A stretch of 64,000 nt of DNA from Dactylosporangium sucinum (GTDB lineage Bacteria > Actinomycetota > Actinomycetes > Mycobacteriales > Micromonosporaceae): NCBI RefSeq assembly GCF_014647515.1, contig NZ_BMPI01000016.1:37179-101178 (forward strand). Reading direction: 5' to 3'. This document shows positions 33,379-41,021 of the stretch, piece after piece. The notes beneath the pieces were generated by a model. It did no database searches and was not told the DNA's origin. It saw only the letters and a list, made by a program, of their open reading frames with translations. How positions within the stretch are numbered: the stretch's first letter is position 1; each line of letters starts with the position of its first letter. Made by a program: the position numbers and the translations under genes.

Positions 33379-34953
33379 CTACAGCGGGATGTTGCCGTGC
33401 TTCTTCGGCGGCAGCGTCTCCCGCTTCGTGCGCAGCAGGCGCAGCGCCCGCACGATCTCCACGCGCGTCGTCGACGGCGCGATGACCCCGTCGACGTAGC
33501 CGCGCTCGGCCGCGACGTACGGGTTGGCCAGCGTGTCCTCGTACTGCTGGATCAGCTCGGCCCGCAGCGCCGTCGGGTCGGCCGCGTCGCGCAGCTCCTG
33601 CCGGTAGAGGATGTTGACCGCGCCCTGCGCGCCCATGACCGCGATCTGCGCCGTCGGCCACGCGAAGTTGAGGTCGGCGCCGAGGTGCTTGGAGCCCATG
33701 ACGTCGTACGCGCCGCCGTACGCCTTGCGCGTGATGACGGTGACCTTCGGTACCGTGGCCTCGGCATATGCGTAGATCAGCTTGGCGCCCCGCCGGATGA
33801 TCCCGTCCCACTCCTGGCTGGCGCCGGGGAGGAAGCCCGGGACGTCGACGAACGTCAGGATCGGGATGTTGAACGCGTCGCAGGTTCGCACGAACCGCGC
33901 CGCCTTCTCCGAGGCGTCGATGTCGAGGCATCCGGCGAAGTGCATCGGCTGGTTGGCGACGACCCCGACCGGGTGGCCCTCCACGCGGCCGAAGCCGACG
34001 ATGATGTTCTGCGCGAACAGCGGCTGGACCTCCAGGAAGTCCTCGACGACCGCCTCGATGACGCCGTGCATGTCGTACGGCTGGTTCGCCGAGTCGGGGA
34101 TGATCGAGTCGAGCCTGTCGGCCGGCAGCTCGGGCTCGGCATGTTCGGTGACGGGCGCATCGTCGAGGTTGTTCGACGGCAGGTACGACAGCAGCGCCTT
34201 CACGTACTCGATCGCGTCGTCCTCGTCCGAGGCCAGGTAGTGCGCGTTGCCCGACTTCGTGTTGTGCGTCCGGGCGCCGCCGAGCTCCTCGAAGCCGACG
34301 TCCTCGCCGGTCACCGTCTTGATCACGTCGGGGCCGGTGATGAACATGTGCGAGGTCTGGTCGACCATCACGGTGAAGTCGGTGACCGCGGGCGAGTACA
34401 CCGCGCCGCCGGCGCACGGGCCCATGATCAGCGAGATCTGCGGGATCACGCCGGACGCGCGCACGTTGCGGAAGAAGATCTCGCCGTAGAGGCCCAGCGA
34501 GACGACGCCCTCCTGGATGCGCGCGCCGCCGGAGTCGTTGATCCCGACGACCGGGCACCCGATCTTCATGGCGAGGTCCATGAGCTTGACGATCTTCTCG
34601 CCGAACACCTCGCCGAGGCTGCCGCCGAAGACCGTGAAGTCCTGCGCGAACACGCACACCTGCCGGCCGTCGACGGTCCCGTAGCCGGTGACGACGCCGT
34701 CGCCGTACGGCCGCGTCTCCTCCAGCCCGAAGTTGGTCGACCGGTGCCGCGCGAGCTCGTCGAGCTCCACGAACGACCCCTCGTCGAGCAGCAGCTCGAT
34801 TCGCTCACGCGCGGTCTTCTTGCCCCGCGAGTGCTGCTTCTCGACCGCCCGCGCCGAGCCGGCGTGCACCGCCTCCTCGGTGCGGCGCTCCAGATCGGCG
34901 AGCTTTCCGGCCGTGGTGTGGATGTCCGCGTGCTTGATGGTCACGCTGGGCAT
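33379..34953 (-). CDS. accD: Acyl-CoA carboxylase beta subunit (propionyl/acetyl-CoA carboxyltransferase)
   Basis: Carboxyltransferase of 524 residues that moves CO2 from biotin to propionyl- or acetyl-CoA. The N-half binds acyl-CoA and has the oxyanion Gly pairs in GINDSGGARIQEG and IMGPCAGGAVYSPA. The C-half, which binds biotin, has KAYGGAYDVMGSKHLGAD and PTAQIAVMGAQGAVNI. Length and sequence resemble AccD5. Its start is 29 bases from the divergent birA start, an arrangement conserved with mycobacteria. Downstream on the same strand, accE would normally follow immediately; here two rightward genes intervene. Confidence 0.95.
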   Translation of the reverse strand: MPSVTIKHADIHTTAGKLADLERRTEEAVHAGSARAVEKQHSRGKKTARERIELLLDEGSFVELDELARHRSTNFGLEETRPYGDGVVTGYGTVDGRQVCVFAQDFTVFGGSLGEVFGEKIVKLMDLAMKIGCPVVGINDSGGARIQEGVVSLGLYGEIFFRNVRASGVIPQISLIMGPCAGGAVYSPAVTDFTVMVDQTSHMFITGPDVIKTVTGEDVGFEELGGARTHNTKSGNAHYLASDEDDAIEYVKALLSYLPSNNLDDAPVTEHAEPELPADRLDSIIPDSANQPYDMHGVIEAVVEDFLEVQPLFAQNIIVGFGRVEGHPVGVVANQPMHFAGCLDIDASEKAARFVRTCDAFNIPILTFVDVPGFLPGASQEWDGIIRRGAKLIYAYAEATVPKVTVITRKAYGGAYDVMGSKHLGADLNFAWPTAQIAVMGAQGAVNILYRQELRDAADPTALRAELIQQYEDTLANPYVAAERGYVDGVIAPSTTRVEIVRALRLLRTKRETLPPKKHGNIPL

Positions 34954-34970
34954 CGTAATCGCAGCCGAAC

Positions 34971-34976
34971 TAGGGT
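34971..34976 (+). promoter_or_regulatory. -10 box TAGGGT of birA
   Basis: TAGGGT is followed by six bases and GTG at 34983, with no Shine-Dalgarno sequence; birA is probably leaderless. Confidence 0.6.
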
Positions 34977-34982
34977 CGGGCT

Positions 34983-35822
34983 GTGAACATTTACACCGAC
35001 CTGGAGCGCCCGCCGCTGCGGCCCCTCGCGCTGCGCCGCGCGCTGGTCGTTCCGGGCGGATTCTGGACCGATCTCCGCGTGGTCGAGGAGACCGGCTCGA
35101 CGAACGCCGACGTCGCGGCCCTGGCGTCGGAAGGCGCCCCGGAGGGCCTGGTCCTCGTGGCCGAGCGCCAGACGGCCGGCCGCGGCCGCCTGGGGCGCCA
35201 GTGGGAGTCGCCCCCGCGGGCCGGCCTCGCGCTGAGCATCCTGCTCCGGCCGCCGGTGCCGCCGTCCCGCCTCGGCTGGCTGCCGCTGCTGGCCGGCGTC
35301 GCGCTCGCCGAGTCGGTCCGGCGCGTGGCCCGCCTCGACGCCTACCTGAAATGGCCCAACGACCTGCTGCTCCAGGGCGACCGCAAGACCGCCGGCATCC
35401 TCGCCGAGGGCGTCGGTGACGCCGTCGTCATCGGGATCGGCCTCAACACCACGCTCCGTGAGCACGAGCTCCCGCGCCCCCACGCCACGTCGCTCGCGCT
35501 GGCGGGCGCCGCGAGCGCCGACCGCGATCCGCTCCTGCGCGCATTGCTGCGATCCTTCCAGGAGGTGTACCGCCAGTGGTGCGACGCCGCCGGCGACCCC
35601 TCCGCGTCGGGCCTCCGCGAGGCCTACCTCTTCCACTGCGGCACCATCGGCCGCCGCGTCAACGCGACCCTCCCCGGCGGCACCTCCTTGACGGGCATCG
35701 CGACCGGGATCGACGATGATGGAAGATTGCAGGTCACCGACGCTTTGGGCGTGGTTCGTGCGGTGGCCGCGGGCGACGTCGTGCACGTCAGGCCAGATTC
35801 AGGGGCAGATAGGGCCGGGTAG
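34983..35822 (+). CDS. birA: Biotin--[acetyl-CoA-carboxylase] ligase
   Basis: Cytosolic ligase of 279 residues that activates biotin as biotinyl-AMP and attaches it to the AccA biotin carrier. The catalytic domain shows ETGSTNADV, the biotin/ATP loop QTAGRGRLGRQW, and KWPNDLLLQG with KTAGILAE. The C-terminal SH3-like domain (about 220-279) contains DDDGRLQV. No N-terminal helix-turn-helix is present, so it is the monofunctional type without repressor activity. Its divergent position next to accD makes functional sense. Confidence 0.94.
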   Translation: MNIYTDLERPPLRPLALRRALVVPGGFWTDLRVVEETGSTNADVAALASEGAPEGLVLVAERQTAGRGRLGRQWESPPRAGLALSILLRPPVPPSRLGWLPLLAGVALAESVRRVARLDAYLKWPNDLLLQGDRKTAGILAEGVGDAVVIGIGLNTTLREHELPRPHATSLALAGAASADRDPLLRALLRSFQEVYRQWCDAAGDPSASGLREAYLFHCGTIGRRVNATLPGGTSLTGIATGIDDDGRLQVTDALGVVRAVAAGDVVHVRPDSGADRAG

Positions 35823-35888
35823 CGGAGTGCCCCTCGGTGTCCGGAGGGTCTAGCCTCACGTCCGACATTCATGAACGAGGAGGTTGGC

Positions 35889-36434
35889 GTGGGGTTCCCG
35901 GAAAGCGTCCTCACCAAGGACGAGCAGGTGGTGCTGCACCTGCACCCCCACTGGAAAGCGCTGTTCCTGCCGGTGGTCTGGTTCGTGCTGGCCGCGGCCG
36001 TGGTCGCCGCGGTCGGCATCTTCACCGGCCTGTCCGGCATCGGCGTCCTGATCGTCGCAGCGGTGGCGCTGGTCGTGGTCATCGTCGTCACGGTGTGGCC
36101 CTGGATCAAGTGGCGCACGACTCACTACGTGTTCACGAACGAGCGGGTCATCGTGCGCAGCGGCGTGTTCTCGCGCAGCGGTCGTGACATCCCGCTGGGC
36201 CGGGTCAACGACGTATCGTTCTCGCACACGCTCTTCGAGCGCATGCTGGGCTGCGGCACGCTGACCATCGAGTCGGCCGGCGAGCGCGGCCAGGTCCAGT
36301 TCACGGACCTCCCCCAGGTGGAGAAGACCCAGAGCATCCTGTACGAGCTGGTGGACGCAGACCGCCAGAAGCACACCTTCGGCGACGACGACCGCGAGGC
36401 CCTCGTCAACGAAATCAAGAACGACAACGCGTAG
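35889..36434 (+). CDS. Membrane protein with bacterial PH domain (YdbS/Rv3278c-like)
   Basis: Protein of 181 residues. Two membrane helices (about 27-45 and 50-72: LFLPVVWFVLAAAVVAAVG and IGVLIVAAVALVVVIVV) precede a bacterial PH (bPH2) domain with the signature THYVFTNERVIVRSGVFSR and GRVNDVSF. The function is unknown; related proteins influence envelope stress. GAGGAGG lies seven bases before the GTG at 35889, which I prefer over the ATG at 35871. TAGCCT at 35851-35856 could be the -10 box of a leadered transcript. The location beside birA matches Rv3278c. Confidence 0.87.
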   Translation: MGFPESVLTKDEQVVLHLHPHWKALFLPVVWFVLAAAVVAAVGIFTGLSGIGVLIVAAVALVVVIVVTVWPWIKWRTTHYVFTNERVIVRSGVFSRSGRDIPLGRVNDVSFSHTLFERMLGCGTLTIESAGERGQVQFTDLPQVEKTQSILYELVDADRQKHTFGDDDREALVNEIKNDNA

Positions 36435-36452
36435 GCCCCGTCAGCCGGGACC

Positions 36453-36482
36453 GCGAGCCGCGCCTGTGGGGGCGCGGCTCGC
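36453..36482 (+). terminator. Perfect 12-bp GC hairpin after the PH-domain gene
   Basis: GCGAGCCGCGCC (36453-36464) pairs exactly with GGCGCGGCTCGC (36471-36482) around a six-base loop, 18 bases after the stop codon. No U-tract; such hairpins are common actinomycete terminators. Confidence 0.7.
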
Positions 36483-36803
36483 ACCCGGCGCGCGCTCAGT
36501 CTCGGCCTGAGCCCGGCCGCGACTCACCCGACACCCCGGCGCCCGCCGGCTGTTCTTGGCTGACACCCGGCTCGGTGCAAAGCGTGGATTCGGCTCACGC
36601 CCAGCCCGACTGCTGTTCTCGGTTCGCGCTCGGCTCGGTGCCCGGCGTGAGTTCGGCGCGTGCCCAGCCCGACTGGGCGCCCGGCTCGGCCCGACCCGCA
36701 CCCGGTCCGACTCACCCGCCTCGGCTCGGCTCCGTGCCCGGCCCGGCTCCGTGCCCGGCTCCGATTGCCTCGCTCCTGCCCGGCCCGGGTTCCGTTGCCC
36801 GGG
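36483..36803. repeat. Gene-free region with a 63-bp imperfect tandem duplication
   Basis: Two diverged copies of a 63-base unit start at 36569 and 36632. Each opens with GGCTCGGTGC and each contains CCAGCCCGACTG. Flanking DNA carries shorter CCCGGCTCGG-type repeats. It lies between the convergent PH-domain and ispH genes. A 63-base period equals 21 codons, but no start or ribosome-binding site is visible. Confidence 0.6.
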
Positions 36804-37796
36804 TCAGCTCAGGGTCTTGGCGACCTCGGCGGCGCGGGCGGCCGCGTTGGCCTTCATGTCGCGCTTGAGCTCCTGCGGCAGCGAGAACACCAGCTTCTCC
36901 TGCGCCGTGGTGATCTCGGCGACGTCGCCGAACCCGCGCTCGGCCAGGAAGTCGAGCACCTCCATCACCAGCTCGTCCGGCACCGACGCGCCGGAGGTGA
37001 CGCCGACCGTCGTGGCGTCGGCGAGCCACTCGTCCTGGATCTCGCTGGCGTAGTCGATCAGGTAGCCCGCCTTGGCCCCCGCGTCGACCGCGACCTCGCG
37101 CAGCCGCTGCGAGTTGGACGAGTTCTGCGAGCCGACGACGAGCACCAGGTCGCAGTTCGGCGCCATGGCCTTGACGGCGTCCTGCCGGTTCGAGGTCGCG
37201 TAGCAGATGTCGTCGCTCGGCGGCGACATCAGCAGCGGCAGCTTCGTCTTGAGCCGCGCGACCGTCTCCAGCGTCTCGTCGACCGAGAGCGTCGTCTGCG
37301 ACAGCCAGACCACCTTCGACGGGTCACGCACGGTGACCTTGTCGACGCTGTCCGGCCCGTCGACCAGCTGGATGTGTGCCGGAGCCTCGCCGGTCGTGCC
37401 GACGACCTCTTCGTGCCCTTCGTGGCCGATGAGCAGAATGTCGTAGTCCTCGGCGGCGAACCGGCGAGCCTCCTGGTGCACCTTCGTAACCAGCGGGCAC
37501 GTCGCGTCGATGGCCTTCAGCGAACGGGCCTCCGCCTGCTCGTGCACCTCGGGCGCGACCCCGTGGGCGGAGAACACCACGATCGCCCCCTCCGGCACCT
37601 CTTCGTTCTCCTCGACGAAGATCGCACCCTTGGCCTGCAGCGTGCTCACGACGTGCTTGTTGTGCACGATCTCTTTGCGGACATAGATCGGCGCGCCGTA
37701 CAGCTTGAGCGCTTCCTCGACGGTCTGAACCGCCCGGTCCACACCGGCGCAGTAGCCGCGGGGCTTGGCAAGCAGGACTCGCTTCGAACCAGTCAC
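36804..37796 (-). CDS. ispH: 4-hydroxy-3-methylbut-2-enyl diphosphate reductase
   Basis: Last enzyme of the MEP pathway (330 residues). It reduces HMBPP to IPP and DMAPP with a [4Fe-4S] cluster. The three cluster Cys are in PRGYCAGVDRAV, DATCPLVTKVH and APNCDLVLVVGSQNSSNS. Substrate-binding His lie in HNKHVV, SAHGVAP and GHEGHEEVVGT. The C-terminal Ala-rich tail is short. The GTG at 37796 overlaps the stop codon of the upstream permease gene by four bases (GTGA), so IspH is translationally coupled to a MacB-type exporter. This is an essential gene and the coupling is unusual. Confidence 0.95.
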   Translation of the reverse strand: MTGSKRVLLAKPRGYCAGVDRAVQTVEEALKLYGAPIYVRKEIVHNKHVVSTLQAKGAIFVEENEEVPEGAIVVFSAHGVAPEVHEQAEARSLKAIDATCPLVTKVHQEARRFAAEDYDILLIGHEGHEEVVGTTGEAPAHIQLVDGPDSVDKVTVRDPSKVVWLSQTTLSVDETLETVARLKTKLPLLMSPPSDDICYATSNRQDAVKAMAPNCDLVLVVGSQNSSNSQRLREVAVDAGAKAGYLIDYASEIQDEWLADATTVGVTSGASVPDELVMEVLDFLAERGFGDVAEITTAQEKLVFSLPQELKRDMKANAAARAAEVAKTLS

Positions 37797-40156
37797 CCCG
37801 CCATGGTACGTGCCCCCGCCGACAAGTCGCCTCGCCGCAAGAGCGGCAGCCCGCCCCGCCGCAGGAACGGCAGCGTGCTGGCTGCCACCGCCAGCGCCCC
37901 GCACACGCCGACCACCGCCGCGAGCGTGCCCCACGGCATGACCAGGGTCACATCCGCGCCGATCTCTTCGGCGAGCCCCGCTCGCGCCTCGAACAGCGCC
38001 GGCACCGCCACCGCGAGCCCCAGCAGCGTCCCGGCCCCCACCGCGACCAGCGCCTCGACCACGACGACCCGTAACGTCTGACCGGTCGTCGCCCCGGTGC
38101 GGTGCAGGGTGGTGAACTCCTGCCGCCGCCCATACGTCGCCATGAGCAGGGTGTTTGCCACCGCCAAGCCCGTGTACCCCACGGAGATCCCCAGCAGCAC
38201 CGCCAGGAACAGGTCGATCAGGTCGCCTTCCACGGCCGCGCGCCGCTCGACGTACGCCCGTGCGGTCAGCTCCTCCGCCCCCGCCGTCGGCGCGAACGCC
38301 CCGGACAGGTACACCACCTCGGTCAACGCCGTCGGATCGTGCGCCCGCACCAGCGCCCTGGGCAGCACAACCGTGTCGATGAACACGTCGTCGCTCACCT
38401 GCGTCACGGTCACCGACTGCACCGTCCCGTCCACGAACCGCAATGGCACCGACTCCCCGACCCGCCAGCCGAGCGACGGCGCGGCGGCCAGCCCGCTCAC
38501 GTCGGCCGAACCCGTGGCCCGGATCGGCTCGCCCGACGCCAGGTACACCGTGCTCGACAGCTCCGACCGCCCCCGCTGCGCCTGCACGGCCGCCTCGGAC
38601 AGGCCCGGCGCTCCCGACGGCGCGGCGACCGCGCTCTCCGGGATCTTCGCCGTGTCCTCGATGCCGACAGCCTCGTTCGCGGTCTGGAACGTGCCCACCA
38701 GCAACACGGCGAACCCGACCGCCGCGAGCACCGGCGCGGCCGTCGACGCCACCCGCCGGGCCGCCACCGACGTGCCCTCGCGGACCAGCATCCCCGTCGC
38801 GCCTCGCCGGAACGGCCACGTCACCAGCCGGACCAGCGGCACCACCACGGCCGGCGCCAGCAGCGCGGCCGCGACCAGCAGCACCATGGCCGAGCAGAGG
38901 ACGATCGTCGGCTTCTGCTCGGCGGTCGACCCGGGCAGCAAGGCCGCGAGCCCGCCGCCGACCACGACGCCCAGGCCGCCGACGATCCAGCGGGACGGCG
39001 TCATCGGCCGCTTCTCGACGGCCGCCTCGCGCAGCGCGTCCAGCGCCGGCACGCGACTCGTCCGCCGAGCGGACAGCCACACTCCGAGCGCGGCCACCAC
39101 CAGCCCGGCCGCCAGCGACACCCCCATCGCCCACCAGGACAGCCCGACCTGGAATCCGGTCGGCTCCAGCCCGACCGCCACGAACGGCCCCTCCAGCAGC
39201 GGCGCCAGCAACGCCCCGCCGACCGCGCCGAGCACTCCAGCGCCGAGCGCGACGAGGAGCACCTCGGCCAGCAGCAACCGCCGCACCTGCCCCGGCGTCG
39301 CGCCGATGGCCCGCAGCAGCCCGATCTCGCGGCGCCGCTGCGACGCGCTGAACGCGCACGTGGACGCCACGACGAACACCGCCACGAACCCACCCACGAG
39401 CACTGTCGCGATGATCAGCTGCGCCCCGATCCAGCGCGTCCGCGTGTCCCGCGCCGGCTCGGCCGCCGACCGCTCAGTGCCCGTCAACGGCTCGCCCAGG
39501 GCGCCGAGCCCCAGTCCGTCGGCCACTCGCTCGGCGTCCGCACCGGGCGCGAGCCGCAGCCCGATCACGGTGACGCCGCCGGCCAGCGAACGGGCGGTCG
39601 CATCGTCGACGTACAGCCCGGGCCCGTCGATCGCCCCGGTCACCGTCCACGTCGCCGGGCCCGCGGCGGTGAGCACCGGCAGTTGCCCGCCGACCGGCAC
39701 GCCGAGGGCGGCGTCGACCACGACCTCGCCGGGCCTGTCCGGCGCGTTTCCCTTCACCAGTCCATACGGGCTGAGGCCGGCCGACGCCCACCCGCGTCCA
39801 CTATGGACGGCGTCGCGGGCGTTGCCCGCCGGCTTGCCGTCGACGAGCCGCTGCACGTAGAACGCCCGGTCGGGGATCGCGGCGGCCACTCCGGGCGTCC
39901 GGCTCGCGCGTCCGACCAGCTCGTCGACCTCCTCGGGCGACCACGGACGGTAGGTCGGGAACCCGCCGTCCGGCGGGTCGTAGCGCGGTGACGCGATCAG
40001 CACCTCGGCCGCCGCCAGCGGCTTCGGCGTGCGCGGCTGGGCCGAGGCCCACAGCGCCAGGCTGCCGGAGATGACGGCCACGCCGACGGCGAGGGCGGCA
40101 AACGTGCCGAGGAAGCTCGCCCAGCGGTGCCGAACCATCTCTTTAGCAAGGATCAT
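37793..40156 (-). CDS. MacB/FtsX-type ABC transporter permease
   Basis: Permease of 787 residues with two FtsX-type modules. An N-terminal helix (FLGTFAALAVGVAVISGSLAL) precedes a large extracellular domain. Four helices follow near 260-420, with SASQRRREIGLLRAIGATPGQVRRLLLAE, the conserved coupling segment, between the first two. A second extracellular domain and a final three-helix block complete the chain. Such permeases power mechanotransmission or export of peptides, lipoproteins or drugs. The ATG at 40156 overlaps the ATPase stop codon (ATGA). The frame stays open far upstream, but that part covers the ATPase gene in another frame and is not coding. Confidence 0.9.
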   Translation of the reverse strand: MILAKEMVRHRWASFLGTFAALAVGVAVISGSLALWASAQPRTPKPLAAAEVLIASPRYDPPDGGFPTYRPWSPEEVDELVGRASRTPGVAAAIPDRAFYVQRLVDGKPAGNARDAVHSGRGWASAGLSPYGLVKGNAPDRPGEVVVDAALGVPVGGQLPVLTAAGPATWTVTGAIDGPGLYVDDATARSLAGGVTVIGLRLAPGADAERVADGLGLGALGEPLTGTERSAAEPARDTRTRWIGAQLIIATVLVGGFVAVFVVASTCAFSASQRRREIGLLRAIGATPGQVRRLLLAEVLLVALGAGVLGAVGGALLAPLLEGPFVAVGLEPTGFQVGLSWWAMGVSLAAGLVVAALGVWLSARRTSRVPALDALREAAVEKRPMTPSRWIVGGLGVVVGGGLAALLPGSTAEQKPTIVLCSAMVLLVAAALLAPAVVVPLVRLVTWPFRRGATGMLVREGTSVAARRVASTAAPVLAAVGFAVLLVGTFQTANEAVGIEDTAKIPESAVAAPSGAPGLSEAAVQAQRGRSELSSTVYLASGEPIRATGSADVSGLAAAPSLGWRVGESVPLRFVDGTVQSVTVTQVSDDVFIDTVVLPRALVRAHDPTALTEVVYLSGAFAPTAGAEELTARAYVERRAAVEGDLIDLFLAVLLGISVGYTGLAVANTLLMATYGRRQEFTTLHRTGATTGQTLRVVVVEALVAVGAGTLLGLAVAVPALFEARAGLAEEIGADVTLVMPWGTLAAVVGVCGALAVAASTLPFLRRGGLPLLRRGDLSAGARTMAG

Positions 40157-40911
40157 CGGAGGTCCCTCGTCTCCAGGTGGGCCATCCGGGAGGCGATCTG
40201 CTCGGCGCCGCGAGGCTCCCGCAGCTCGTCGACGATCGCACCGTCGGCCAGGAACAGCACTCGGTCGGCGTGCGCCGCCGCGAGCGGGTCGTGGGTCACC
40301 ATGACGACCGTCTGCGCGTGGCGGTCCACAGCCGACCGCAGCAGCCTGAGCACCTCGCGCGAGGCCGTGTTGTCGAGCGCGCCGGTCGGCTCGTCGGCGA
40401 ACAGCACGGCCGGCTCCGTCACCAGCGCGCGGGCGATCGCCACCCGTTGCTGCTGGCCGCCCGACAGCTCGCTCGGCCGGTGCGTCGCGCGGTCGCCGAG
40501 GCCCACCTCCCGCAGCATCGAGCGGACCTGACCGGGCGCGGCGCGCCGTCCGGCGAGGCGAAGCGGCAGCTCGACGTTCTGCTCGGCGGTGAGCGCACCC
40601 ACCAGGTTGAACGCCTGGAACACGAAGCCGACCCGCTCGCGGCGCACACGCGTCAGCGCCTTCTCGGACAGTGGCGTGAGATCGACGCCGTCGATGAGCA
40701 CCTTTCCCTCGGTCACGCGGTCGAGCCCGGCCGCGCAGTGCAGGAGCGTGGACTTGCCCGAACCGGACGGGCCCATCACGGCGGTGAAGCTGGCCGGGGC
40801 GAACCCGACGGTGATGTGGTCGAGCGCCGTCACCGTGTGCTCTCCGGCGCCGAAGCGGCGGATCACGGACCACAGCTCGACGGCCTGGCGCGTCTGCAGT
40901 GTCGTTGTCAC
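40153..40911 (-). CDS. MacB/LolD-type ABC transporter ATP-binding protein
   Basis: ATPase of 252 residues. Walker A is GPSGSGKST, the Q-loop segment is VGFVFQAFNLVGALTAEQNV, the signature is LSGGQQQRVAIARAL, Walker B is VLFADEPTGALD, and the switch His is in MVTHDPLAA. It partners with the overlapping permease gene. I place the start at the GTG at 40911; a TTG twelve bases earlier is also in frame. A long inverted repeat lies upstream, and a two-component pair reads away on the other strand, so regulation by that pair is likely. Confidence 0.92.
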   Translation of the reverse strand: MTTTLQTRQAVELWSVIRRFGAGEHTVTALDHITVGFAPASFTAVMGPSGSGKSTLLHCAAGLDRVTEGKVLIDGVDLTPLSEKALTRVRRERVGFVFQAFNLVGALTAEQNVELPLRLAGRRAAPGQVRSMLREVGLGDRATHRPSELSGGQQQRVAIARALVTEPAVLFADEPTGALDNTASREVLRLLRSAVDRHAQTVVMVTHDPLAAAHADRVLFLADGAIVDELREPRGAEQIASRMAHLETRDLR

Positions 40912-40941
40912 GGGTTCGAGCAAACCGGCTCGGAGCCGCGA

Positions 40942-40991
40942 GCACAGTGGAGCAGGGTCGACTCTTTGAAGTAGACCCTGCTCTACTGTGC
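40942..40991. promoter_or_regulatory. 18-bp inverted repeat between the exporter operon and the two-component genes
   Basis: GCACAGTGGAGCAGGGTC (40942-40959) and GACCCTGCTCTACTGTGC (40974-40991) match as inverted arms in 17 of 18 positions, around a 14-base AT-richer loop. The site lies about 31 bases upstream of both the exporter ATPase start and the kinase start. It is a good candidate binding site for the NarL-type regulator encoded at 42242. Confidence 0.72.
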
Positions 40992-41008
40992 GTGGCCGAC
41001 GCCGGCGG

Positions 41009-41014
41009 TACCGT
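41009..41014 (+). promoter_or_regulatory. -10 box TACCGT of the sensor kinase gene
   Basis: TACCGT followed by seven bases and GTG at 41022. This spacing selects that GTG among several in-frame starts between 40899 and 41055. Confidence 0.5.
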
Positions 41015-41021
41015 CGCGTCT

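Noticed and set aside
37797..39359. ispH frame extending far upstream of 37796
   Set aside because: The extension lies over the permease gene in another frame and is Gly/Arg/Ala-rich; the IspH fold begins at 37796.
40909..40930. tRNA-like GGTTCGAGC motif
   Set aside because: No acceptor, D or anticodon stems can be formed around it; it is part of the exporter gene's upstream region.
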